Assembly (NCBI GenBank): GCA_963680875.1
Contig: OY804577.1
Location: 101,753,906-101,817,905 of the forward strand
Direction of reading: 5' to 3'
From: Bathymodiolus brooksi
Taxonomy: Eukaryota > Mollusca > Bivalvia > Mytilida > Modiolidae
Length of the DNA stretch: 64,000 nt
Below the pieces are notes generated by a model. It made no database searches. It saw only the letters and a program-made list of their open reading frames with translations, and was not told where the DNA came from. Positions 34,180-46,300 of this stretch are shown piece by piece. Position numbers and translations under genes: made by a program. Position 1 is the first letter of the stretch. The number at the start of each line of letters is the position of its first letter.

Positions 34180-37100
34180 GAACAATAAACTGATTTAAAT
34201 AAGCCTTTAATGTACAATGCATGGCACCTGTCCATTCCACCAAAATAGTAAGATTCTTCTGTGCAGTGCATGACACATGTCCAAACCATCTAAATGGCAA
34301 GATTCTGTGCAATGCACGACACCTGTTCATACCAACTAAGGGTAAGCTTCTCATGTACAATGCATGGAATTTGTATATATACCACTTACAGCAAATTATT
34401 ACAATGTACCAAATTTATCCAGTAAAATGCATACCACTTAAAGACCAAGCTTCTCCTATTGCACCCGTCTACACCATCAAAAGAGAAACATTCCCTTGTG
34501 CAATTTTAATACATGCCAACTGTACATGCTACCTAAATGGTAAGCTCAAGTGCAATGCATTGTACATGTTCATACCAACTATAGGGTAAGCTTCTCAAGT
34601 GCAATGCATGGTACATGTTCATACCAACTATAAGGTAAGCTTCTCAAGTGCAATGCATGGTACATGTTCATACCAACTATAGGGTAAGCTTCTCAAGTGC
34701 AATGCATGGTACATGTTCATACCAACTAAAGGGTAAGCTTCTCAAGTGCAATGCATGGTACATGTTCATACCAACTATAGGGTAAGCTTCTCAAGTGCAA
34801 TGCATGGTACATGTTCATACCAACTAAAGGGTAAGCTTCTCAAGTGCAATGCATGGTACATGTTCATACCAACTATAGGGTAAGCTTCTCAAGTGCAATG
34901 CATGGTACATGTTCATACCAACTATAGGGTAAGCTTCTCAAGTGCAATGCATGGTACATGTTCATACCAACTAAAGGGTAAGCTTCTCAAGTGCAATGCA
35001 TGGTACATGTTCATACCAACTATAGGGTAAGCTTCTCAAGTGCAATGCATGGTACATGTTCATACCAACTATAGGGTAAGCTTCTCAAGTGCAATGCATG
35101 GTACATGTTCATACCAACTATAGGGTAAGCTTCTCAAGTGCAATGCATGGTACATGTTCATACCAACTAAAGGGTAAGCTTCTCAAGTGCAATGCATGGT
35201 ACATGTTCATACCAACTATAGGGTAAGCTTCTCGAGTGCAATGCATGATCATACCAACTATAAGGTAAGCTTCTCGACTGCAATGCATGGTACATGTTCA
35301 TACCAACTAAAGGGTAAGCTTCTCAAGTGCAATGCATGGTACATGTTCATACCAACTATAGGGTAAGCTTCTCGAGTGCAATGCATGATCATACCAACTA
35401 TAAGGTAAGCTTCTCGACTGCAATGCATGGTACATGTTCATACCAACTAAAGGGTAAGCTTCTCAAGTGCAATGCATGGTACATGTTCATACCAACTATA
35501 GGGTAAGCTTCTCGAGTGCAATGCATGATCATACCAACTATAGGGTAAGCTTCTCGAGTGCAATGCATGATCATACCAACTATAAGGTAAGCTTCTCGAC
35601 TGCAATGCATGGTACATGTTCATACCAACTAAAGGGTAAGCTTCTCAAGTGCAATGCATGGTACATGTTCATACCAACTATAGGGTAAGCTTCTCAAGTG
35701 CAATGCATGGTACATGTTCATACCAACTAAAGGGTAAGCTTCTCAAGTGCAATGCATGGTACATGTTCATACCAACTATAGGGTAAGCTTCTCAAGTGCA
35801 ATGCATGGTACATGTTCATACCAACTATAGGGTAAGCTTCTCAAGTGCAATGCATGGTACATGTTCATACCAACTATAGGGTAAGCTTCTCAAGTGCAAT
35901 GCATGGTACATGTTCATACCAACTATAGGGTAAGCTTCTCAAGTGCAATGCATGGTACATGTTCATACCAACTATAGGGTAAGCTTCTCAAGTGCAATGC
36001 ATGGTACATGTTCATACCAACTAAAGGGTAAGCTTCTCAAGTGCAATGCATGGTACATGTTCATACCAACTATAGGGTAAGCTTCTCGAGTGCAATGCAT
36101 GATCATACCAACTATAAGGTAAGCTTCTCGACTGCAATGCATGGTACATGTTCATACCAACTAAAGGGTAAGCTTCTCAAGTGCAATGCATGGTACATGT
36201 TCATACCAACTATAGGGTAAGCTTCTCGAGTGCAATGCATGATCATACCAACTATAAGGTAAGCTTCTCGACTGCAATGCATGGTACATGTTCATACCAA
36301 CTAAAGGGTAAGCTTCTCAAGTGCAATGTATGGTACATGTTCATACCAACTATAGGGTAAGCTTCTCAAGTGCAATGCATGGTACATGTTCATACCAACT
36401 ATAGGGTAAGCTTCTCAAGTGCAATGCATGATCATACCAACTATAAGGTAAGCTTCTCGACTGCAATGCATGGTACATGTTCATATCAACTATAGGGTAA
36501 GCTTCTCGAGTGCAATGCATGATCATACCAACTATAAGGTAAGCTTCTCGACTGCAATGCATGGTACATGTTCATACCAACTAAAGGGTAAGCTTCTCGA
36601 GTGCAATGCATGATCATACCAACTATAAGGTAAGCTTCTCGACTGCAATGCATGGTACATGTTCATACCAACTATAGGGTAAGCTTCTCAAGTGCAATGC
36701 ATGATCATACCAACTATAAGGTAAGCTTCTCGACTGCAATGCATGGTACATGTTCATACCAACTATAGGGTAAGCTTCTCGAGTGCAATGCATGATCATA
36801 CCAACTATAAGGTAAGCTTCTCGACTGCAATGCATGGTACATGTTCATACCAACTATAGGGTAACCTTCTCAAGTGCAATGCATGGTACATGTTCATACC
36901 AACTATAAGGTAAGCTTCTCAAGTGCAATGCATGGTACATGTTCATACCAACTATAAGGTAACCTCAAGTGCAATGCATGGTACATGTTCATACCAACTA
37001 TAGGGTAACCTTCTCAAGTGCAATGCATGGTACATGTTCATACCAACTATAGGGTAACCTTCTCGACTGCAATGCATGGTACATGTTCATACCAACTATA

Positions 37101-37185
37101 GGGTAAGCTTCTCAAGTGCAATGCATGGTACATGTTCATACCAACTAAAGGGTAAGCTTCTCAGGTCCAATGCATGGCACCCATC
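34180..37185. repeat. 49/42-bp satellite array with 140-bp higher-order units
   Basis: About 34180-34580 holds diverged units and 34540-37185 holds over 50 well-conserved ones. The common unit is 49 bp (GTAAGCTTCTCAAGTGCAAT, then GCATGGTACATG). A 42-bp variant lacks 7 bp around GCATGATCATACC and has CTCGAG; another 49-bp variant has CTCGACTGC. In places they form a 42+49+49 trimer of 140 bp, with CTCGAGTGCA at 35231, 35371 and 35511. Short open frames here are by-products of the repeat. No spacers are present, so it is not a CRISPR array. Confidence 0.95.
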
Positions 37186-37247
37186 CATATTAACAGATTT
37201 AATTTCTAATTTGTATTAAAATAAACAAGCTGTCCAACTTAACCACA

Positions 37248-37570
37248 TTGGTGGAGTAATGGTTAGTGTGCTTGCCTCAAATCCAGTAGATCGCTGGTTC
37301 GAGCCCCAATTGTGTCAAACCGAACACTATGAAATTAGTATTTGCTGTATCTCTGCTAAGCATGTAGCATTAAGGAGTAAAAGCAACGGCTAAGAATCGT
37401 GATAATACTAAGTATGTCCAAGTGGGGTGGCATGTCTGCTTCAGAGCACTATATAAATCTAACTAAACGTTTTGTTCTAGTACAGAGTGGACATCATCGT
37501 TATTTCATTGACTATAACTTGTTCCCTACATGATATAGCTGAACAATTGCTTACTTGGCATTACATTATT
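37248..37570 (+). mobile_element. tRNA-derived SINE (type 1)
   Basis: Head TGGTGGAGTAATGGTTAGTG (box A-like), box B TGGTTCGAGCCCC, GTGTCAAACC, AGCATGTAGCATTAAGGAG and a tail ATGATATAGCTGAACAATTG ending GGCATTACA. It follows the satellite array directly. Confidence 0.8.
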
Positions 37571-37597
37571 AGGTATGCTTGTCCTAAGGTACAGTGA

Positions 37598-37745
37598 AAC
37601 CTGTCTGAACTGAACCCTGAATAAAACAAAATCCTATAAACTGAACATCAAGTCCCATTGTAGGAAATCCTTGCTAATTTAACCTCAATAAACCGAACAT
37701 GTGTCTATTCCGAATACACAAGTTCGGTTTAGACAGGATTCTCTG
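37598..37745. mobile_element. MITE-like palindrome (CAGTGAAACCTGTCT)
   Basis: The left end CAGTGAAACCTGTCTGAACT is mirrored on the right by AGTTCGGTTTAGACAGGATT, giving imperfect TIRs over about 145 bp. Confidence 0.6.
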
Positions 37746-40090
37746 AATAGTAATAACTATAGGTCTCCAGCATCACATGGTCTTGCAAATAAAATAAAAA
37801 TGTAACACGAAGTTTCACCTTTAAATGATTTATCAATCTGAAGTACATTTGTTTTATTTTTAAATAACAAGTAATTTGACATGTATACAACCTGATAGAG
37901 ATTTACATGCATCAGTAAATATATTACATTATTATTAAATCATCAAGATTTCAAAGAAAAGATGATTTATGAATATTATCAATATAAGGTAGAACTGAGA
38001 TGTGTTCAAGATGGTGGAATCTAGCTTCGAACGTCTTCCTAGATTTAAAAAAAAAAGTTGAACGTGTATCTTCTAATCATATCTTTATAGATATCTTAAA
38101 ATGTCTTTGAAGATGACTAAGAAGCTATTCAAAACGGAGGGGAAAGAAAAACGTGATACATTTTTATTTCGCTATACACAGGGTTTGCATTTGGACAATT
38201 GTTTTATAATTCGAGTCACATAAACAGGAAATGTAAGAGTCATCTGTTGTTATTTGATGAAACCACGTAAATTGCATGAAACATATTCATTCAGCACCAA
38301 TTTTTTTTTGTGGGGGGGGGGGGGGGGGGGTTTAATGCCACTTCAACAATATTTCAGTTATATCATGGCAGTCAGTTTTATTGGTGGAGGAAACCGGAGT
38401 ATCCGGGGAAAATCACTGAGCTGCCGCAAGTCAGACATTCTTTATCACATAATGTTGTATCCAATACAGCCCACCTAAGCAGGATTCGAACTCACAATGT
38501 CAGTAGCGAGTAGCACTTATTGCATAGGTAGTTGTAAATCCAACTACTATACGATCACGGCCATGACGGCCCCGGCCAATATGAGTATAAAAATCTACCT
38601 TTATCTTTCAATACTAAACATAGACCATCTTCAAAGACTATCTTTAAAGATTCTATTATCTTGAACACAGCCCAGGCTTTTACTAGAATCTACAAACCAG
38701 TAGTAAGTTATCTAATACAATTCACAGCCGTATCACTACTGGTTGTGATAAATTAAAACATTCAAAACAATTATATATAAATTAGGTTTAAAACATAATA
38801 AATAATTCATAATTTATCACAGATATACAAAACAAAATTCATTGCTAAATAGACAATGGGAGTCCAAGAAATTGGAAGGAATAAACAGGATGTTTTTTTT
38901 CATGGTTATCAATATCCTTCATGCCTTTACCTGTAAGAAGAGTAGTGTTCACAAAAATGAATGAATGCATTTAAACTTTATTCTCAAAATTAAGTAGTTC
39001 ATAGTCTGTCTCTATATGAATAAATGGAAAACCGGATAATAGATTTATATAAATATTGAAATGCAAATAACTGGATTAAGTAATGTATCACAATGTGAGG
39101 GTAATCATGAATGCAAAATTATTAATACATACAAAGAAGCAGATATTAGTTTGTGATAAAAAATAAAAAAAGGAAATCTGTTAAAAAAAGGAAAACCTAG
39201 GTTTAGAAAAATGGAGTTGTAACTTATTTTTATTTGATAATAAATCTCTCTCTGTTTCAAAATAATCCCTTTCTGGAAATGGGAGTGGTTGAATGACTGA
39301 TGTCACATGTCAACTTTTTAACCAATCACACGGAGCTTTCTATATGAAATGAACACCTAAAGTAATTATTCTACTTTGATACACATACAAATTGCTCATT
39401 TCATATCGAAATCTGGTTTGGTGGTTAAATTTTGAATTTTTGATAATTTAATTCAGATACTCTTATTTATTTGTAATAATTTAAAAATTTACATTTTATT
39501 GAAAAATTATTTTTGAATTATATCCAATTCATAATTTGTAAATAAATATTATAACTATGATATCTATTTTTGACAGAGTAAAATTGTCAAGTAAATTCAT
39601 ATAAAAAAAAAAGTAAAGTTCTTATATATATATTTTTTTTTTTTTCAAAGCCCCAATTGTCATACTAATTTTGAAAAACAAGAACCAGTTCATACCCTTT
39701 TTAACACATTTTTTAAAATGAACACATCATAAGACATTTTGGAACAAGAAAAATACAACACAGGAAACTAAAAAGATGAGCAACACAATCCCCATAAAAA
39801 AACAGTTGGTGAACCCAAGTTCTTGTAAAGGGTAAGCAGTTCCTACTTCTTATCTGACATATTACTCATACAGTCAGTCAAGTCCAATAAAAGTCTTGTA
39901 GAGAAATTATTATCTGTAATGGAAAATCATGCACCAAATAGACGTGATAATGCAAAGAAAACTTGAAAACAAAGTTTGTTTTAGTTAAAGAATTTAAACC
40001 AAACATTACTTGAGCAAATGGGTTCAGTAATCATTGATATGACCATATACAACAAACCTTACAATCAATCAAAAACATGTGACTTTACAA
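37746..40090. other. 3' flank / probable 3' UTR of the JMY-like gene, with a SINE
   Basis: Downstream of the minus-strand gene. Apart from a minus-strand SINE at 38330-38575 and a G-run at about 38313-38330, I see only AT-rich non-coding sequence. Several TTTATT strings could be minus-strand poly(A) signals; I cannot choose one. Confidence 0.4.
38330..38575 (-). mobile_element. tRNA-derived SINE (type 2), minus strand
   Basis: Inverted relative to the 23405 copy: TATCATGGCAGTCAGTTTTA, GGTGGAGGAAACCGGAG, then GGATTCGAACTC (box B, minus) and GTAGTTGTAAATCCAAC with CGATCACGGCC at the end. Confidence 0.75.
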
Positions 40091-40320
40091 TCAATCAAAT
40101 TCACCATCATCACTAGTGTCAGACTCTGGTGTACTTTCCCTCGTAAATTTATTAATAATATTTAGTCTATCGTGTAGTAATTTTAAATGTGAGTCACTAG
40201 GAGTAGAAAATTTAATCTCCTCCGTTGCTTCAGAAGATGATTCTTCTTTACGCTTCACTGGCCTCAGTTTTATTCCATTTCTAACCATTTTCAATATATT
40301 GTCCATTGGATCTGCATCAC
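40091..40320 (-). CDS. JMY-like exon 9 (second WH2, connector, acidic tail)
   Basis: Acceptor GATTTTTCAG. Encodes GDADPMDNILKMVRNGIKL and RPVKRKEE, a Ser/Glu linker, the connector helix and TPESDTSDDGEFD, stop TGA (complement 40091-40093). The tail has Phe where the family has Trp. Confidence 0.95.
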
Positions 40321-43300
40321 CTGAAAAATCACCAATAATTTAAAATATAATAACCGGTAATCATTTAATCTATGCAACTTTCAACATATGATTTAGTGGT
40401 GGAGTAAGTTTGAAATCAATATAGATTTTCAATCAGTCACTTACGTTGTGAGTTTGAATCCCGCTCAGGCGTTACAACTAACTGGAAACTAACAGTTCCT
40501 ACATAATGCAAGATTATGGATATCTTTCCAGATTTTCAAAGTTGTCATTCAAATTTCTGGATGGATGGATGAACAGACAAACAATGACTATATTACGGAA
40601 CTCTTCTTAAAGCTAAAGGATCATAATGCACCATTCTTTCACTATTCTACAGTGGATTTTTATAGTAAGACCTTGTTATAAATCAGAGTAATCCTTGGTA
40701 AGTATCTTTTCAATACAGGTATGGTAGTCCCCTTCTTAAATTGATGAAATAGTGTCCTTATAAGAGGGGTTGCCTCTGTTGAGGGGTACAATTGAGTAGT
40801 ATTTTACTCTCGCAGTGCATCTGAAATCTCACTTGATAAGCCTTTAGTAGGAGGGTCCTTATAACAGGTTGACTACTGTATGCCAATTACCGGTAATAAG
40901 GATCCAATGTAGCTATATACTGTAGTCTACATTATAAAATATAATAATTTAACCATAATTAAATTGGTACTGAATATGAAAATCATACATATCAATTGTA
41001 ATAAAGAAATATGATAGATACCTTGATGTTTTTCCTGAATTTCCACACGTTTCAATTGTGATTTACCAGCCAACAATGCTTTCAAATCAGGCGGCCCATT
41101 TTGTGATGTTTCTGATTCTCTCCCTTCCTTCGAACTCTTCTTCTTTGTTTCTGTTCCAGCAGATAACACAGAAGTGGGTGGGGGAGGGGGTGGTGGTGGT
41201 GGTGGTGGGGGAGGAGGTGCCATAGGTGGTGGGGGAGGAGGTGCCATAGGGGATGGGGGAGGAGGTGCCATAGGGGATGGTGGAGGAGGTGCCATAGGTG
41301 GGGGAGTGGAAGTAGAAGGGGCTGGAGGAGGCGGTGAAGCACTATTGTTACTGGATGAAGATTTGTTTCTTTCCGTTTCTAAAGAATGTCTTGGCTTGGG
41401 TGAAGGCTTATCTTCTTTCACAGTCTTCTTTTTTAATGGTATTTTAATTGTTCTTTGAGAGTTTGTGAGTGGTGTCTGTTTTTTTACAGCTACTGAGGAG
41501 GACTTTTCCACATTGTTTATAGGGTCCTTCTTTTGGCTTGGTGGTATATACCTTGGAGGTTTTATTGTTTCAGGTGTTGGAAATTTCTGAAAAAGATATG
41601 TAATAAAGTATGTTATCAATTGTCATCAAAATGGAGATATCAAGCTTAACTAAAATGCATTTAAATAATAAAAAAAACTACAAAAAGAAATTCATAAACT
41701 CTATTATGAATTATATAATTTTCATTTGTTTTCTTCTTGTAAACTCAAAATCTTATATTTCTGAAAGAAATAGCAAATTTCGATTATTTTCTGTTATGTT
41801 ATATATTTGAATTCTAAATTTATTAGAAACTTGATGTATTTTCCTTAAGCAATACCCTTCCTGATGCCCCAAAACGTGGCAGGTCAGTGGTTATTCCTTT
41901 AACCTGCAGATTCTACCTTCTTAGCTAGTAATCATTTAACTACGAGCATTCACTGATCCCACTGCTGTACTGTCGATGTTTATATTGTTATTAATTTTTG
42001 CTATAGTGTGTGGTATTTCTTGCGTGGAAGCCAGTCTGTGCATGTTTATTATTGCTTGTTTATATCTGTACTGCCATTGGGGATCCAAAAAACAAGAGGG
42101 AAAGGATTGGGATCCTATTAACTGGATTAACCATCCACATTTTGTGCATGTTTCAAGACAGGACCTGAATTTCCTGCACCATATTTCATGGGTTTTGCTT
42201 GGGGTGTAAAATAATAATAATTAAAAAAATTACAATTTTGTGCATTTTTATCCTATCAATTGCCTTCTTCCTTTCTTCTATGATAAAGCCAGATTTACAA
42301 TTTTCTTCTTCTCGTTTCTTCTCAATTTTCTGAAACAGAATAAAAACAGTCTTGTTATTTCAGCTGATAAACATTTTATTTACATTACAATATATAACCC
42401 GTATATAACCCAAGACAAGGCTGTGAATTTTAGAGACACACCAGTCAATCATTTATTAAACATTTGCTCTGTATCAAAAACCAGTATTTAATGTTTATGA
42501 TGTAAAATTTTAAAAATCTGAATGTTATAAGGTGAAAATTAAATTTCAGAACATACCGGTTTTTTGTAAAAAAAAAAAAAAAAAAAAAAAAATGAAAAGA
42601 GAGCCAGAATATTAACACAATGAAAGGGCCTGATCTGAATAACAATAATTAATACTAGATCTGGATAAATCTAATAGTCTACTATAAGTATTATACCTAC
42701 CTTCTGAACTGCGTGGTGTTGTCTAAATGTATCTTCCTCTTCAATTTTTCTCTCTTTCTTTGTCCTTCTTTGTCTTTCTATGGCAGTCTGCAAAATTTTA
42801 TACAAAATGTTAAAACATGCCTATTTATTTTAGATTTTTATATGTCATGCTACTTTTATGAAGTATTCTAAAAAATAGTTTATTTTGTGTAATTTTCAAT
42901 TTATGTACAATTCATTTTTAGCTCACCTGGCCATAGGCCATGTGAGCTTTTGTCATGGGTAAGCGTCCGTCCGTCCGTTAGCTTTTCACATTTAAATCTT
43001 CTTCTCTGAAACCGCTGAAGAGAAATCAGCCAAACTTGCCAGAAATGTTCACTGGATGGTCCTCTACCAGATTTGTGTTTTTGGTGCTGATTTGAAATCC
43101 AACATGGCTGCCAGGGTCCATAATGTGTTCTCATTGGCTGAAATTTTAAAAATCTTCTTGTCAGAAACCACTAAGTCAATTGAATTGTGACTTTGCAGGA
43201 ATGATCATTGGGTGGTCCTGTACTAAACTTGTGAATCGTTTGCCGATCGGAAATTCAAGATGGCCGCCATGACTCGACTTAGTTTAACATTGGACCCTAT

Positions 43301-46300
43301 GGGAATTTCACATTTTCATCTTTTTTTCTGAAACCACAGAACAGATTTGAACCAAACTTGGCAGAAATGTTCATTGGATGGTCATATACAAGATTTGTGT
43401 TTTTGGTGCTGATCGGAAATCCAACATGGCTGCCAGGGCCTATAATGTGTTCTGATTGGTCGAAATTTTAAAAATCTTCGTTAGAAACCACTAAGCCAAT
43501 TGAATTGTGGCTTTGCAGGAATGATCATTGTCTATACTAAACTTGTGAATCGTTTGCTGATTGGAAATTCAAGATGGCCACCATGACTCGACTTAATTTT
43601 AACATAGGACCCTATGGAAAAAATGTTTAAAAGTCTTCTCCTCTGAAACCAGTAAGTCAGTTTAAAGCAAACATGGGATGAATGGTCCTTAGGTGGTCAA
43701 CTTTCAAAATTATGTCCTGTGACCCTGACCTCCATCCAAGATGGCAACCATCAGCGAACATAGTTTTAACATAGGACCCTATGGGAAATAAATTTAAAAA
43801 TCTTCTTCTCTGAAACCAGTAAGCCAATTTAAAGCAAACATGGCATGGATGGTCCTTAAGTGGTCAATTTTCAAAATTGTGTCCAGTGACCCTGACCTCC
43901 ATCCAAGATGGCCACCTTCAGCAGACATACTGTAGTTTTAACATAGGACCCTATGGGAAAAAATGTTTTAAAATCGATGGTCCTTAGGTGGTCAACTTTC
44001 AAAATTGTGTTCAGTGATCCCGATCTCGGTTCAAAATGGCCGTCGTCAGCAGACATAGTTTTAACATAGGACCCTATGGCAGTATGGGATTTGAATAGTA
44101 ACTTAGATGTATTCAGCATGCAGACATTCTTAAGAGGACTTATTTATGTCAGGTGAGCGATACAGGCTCACCTGAGCCTCTAGTTTTCTTATCTCCCAAA
44201 AGGTAGTAAAATTATTGCCTAATTAGTTGATGATATGTGGTAGGGAGATATGGTTTGGTATGATTTAAACAATGAAATGTATATCTAAAAAATTTCAAAG
44301 GATAACAGATGAATGGTAACAATTAATAAAATGGTTGAATGACATAGAATTTACAGAAAGATGAGCAGTCAAAAAAGAACTGAAAAAAAAATATGGAGAG
44401 AAAAGGAACAGATAGAAAAATAGATATAAAAGAACTTAAAAGTGATGGATAGAAAGCTAATACATGTAGAAGATTGAAATACCTTTTTGTTCCTTAGATT
44501 TGCTCTTCTTTTATTAATAGTGGTCAATTTTCTTCTAACATTGTTCAGATCAGTATTACAGTTAAAAGGTGACATATGATCTTCATCTTCATCAGGACTC
44601 AACTGTGAACTATCTTCTACAGCATCATAAAACACGATCTCATCTTCTTTGTCTGTAACAGAATATAACAATATCAAAATATATTTAATTTATTTTCTTC
44701 ATTCCACTGCCACATAAAAGCCAACAAACCATCAGGTCCCATTAACCAGTTTAATCCTGTCATATTTTTTAACCTATCCTTAACCAGGACCTGGATTTCC
44801 ATCACAACATGTCATTGTCTTTGCGATGAGAGGTAGGTATTCATTTTGTTGCTATTTGTGGAATTGTTGACCATGACTGTTTAAACTTTCTTTTCAGAAC
44901 TAATCAATCGATAAATTTAAATTTACATATCCCAATGATGCTCGGCACAACAAATATTTTATCATGTTCACTGCTGGTTCTTAAGAAGAATTCTTTTTTA
45001 AAATTTATTTAATTTCCCCTTTTTATGGCACTTACTACCCCTTCCCCATGAAGAATCGACTTCATTTGCAAAAATTTGAATCTCCTCTTCCTAAGGATCA
45101 TCTGTGCTAACTCTAGTTGCATGTAGTCAAGCAGTTTTACAGGAGAAGATTAAATGTGAAGAAGTTAATGATGATGAATGAAGTATGACACATATTGTAG
45201 AAGAGACAACAGGTGACAGACACCAATGCTCGCATGCCTTTAGTCAGGAGAGCTAAAAATGACTTTAAACATGAAAGTTAGTGGATTTTGTTTTGGCATG
45301 GATTTGATTTTTCCTATTAGAATCAAAATAATTGAATTCATGGAAGCTCGGATAAAATTTTTGACAAATAATGATACCCATGTTAAAATCTCCCACAAAC
45401 TTATGGCTTCTATGGATTGTTTCTTAACTATTCATTACATGTTGACAAACTCCTTCAAAATAGATATTATAAATAATTTACATAGAAAGACTTTTCAAAT
45501 TCAGAAAACAAATTCAAACAATTTACAAAAGTTCTGTAAAATCAATACTTTTCAGATTTTTCTTGATTGACTCCATTTTTGTTTGGCATATTTTCTCTTC
45601 TTCATCTAGAATGTTCATTTGTTGTTGATAAATTTTAATCTGCCATTCAAACACCTTTGTCTCAAAATATTCCAACTGTTTCTGTATATTTGGTGTCTCA
45701 TCTAAACTTGCAATCTGAAAAAAGGGGAAATTTTCAATTTGGTTAAGATTTCAATGAATAAATGTGTGGAACGTCTGTCCTATTATCTGACCTCCAAACA
45801 TTTGATTGAATCCAAATGATCAAATATTACATAGAAGTTTGTGTATTTTGTTTTTGATATTTTACTGTGTGTATATTACTTAGTAAAATAAACTTTTCTT
45901 TTATTTTTGAAGCTCATATTCACGGTCACCGTTTACTAAAAACTATGCATAATGATATCTGATATGGTCATAGATGCCAGAATTTTTGTTTCAGTTTGGG
46001 GTTTCTGGATGGGAAAAAATGAGACATTACAGGATATGAAGATACAGTCAAACCTGCTTTAGTGACCACCTTTATTAAGCAATACCTTGTATTATGTCAC
46101 CTTAATTTTAATTTCCCTTCACAGTGGATTTCATATTAATTACACCTGTCATTAATGATCACCTGTCTTATGTGGCCCCATTTCAATGTTCCCTTGGAAG
46201 GTCACATAAGACAGGTTTGACTATATACTGGTTTTATTTTTGTTGTAATTTGGGTATTTTTCCTTTGATCACAACGAGTGATATTTTCAGTTTCAACGAA

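Noticed and set aside
34221..36835. Open frames of about 70 codons in the satellite
   Set aside because: By-products of 49- and 42-bp units, both strands, no other coding signs.
37248..37330. Possible tRNA genes (also at 51412, 54269 and 62178)
   Set aside because: Box A and B are present, but each is the head of a SINE with a long non-tRNA body, and a clean cloverleaf was not seen.
41174..41458. Plus-strand Gly-rich frame
   Set aside because: Antisense of the poly-Pro coding exon of the JMY-like gene.
45259..45570. 103-codon plus-strand frame
   Set aside because: Lies in a JMY-like intron and partly antisense to exon 4; no domain.
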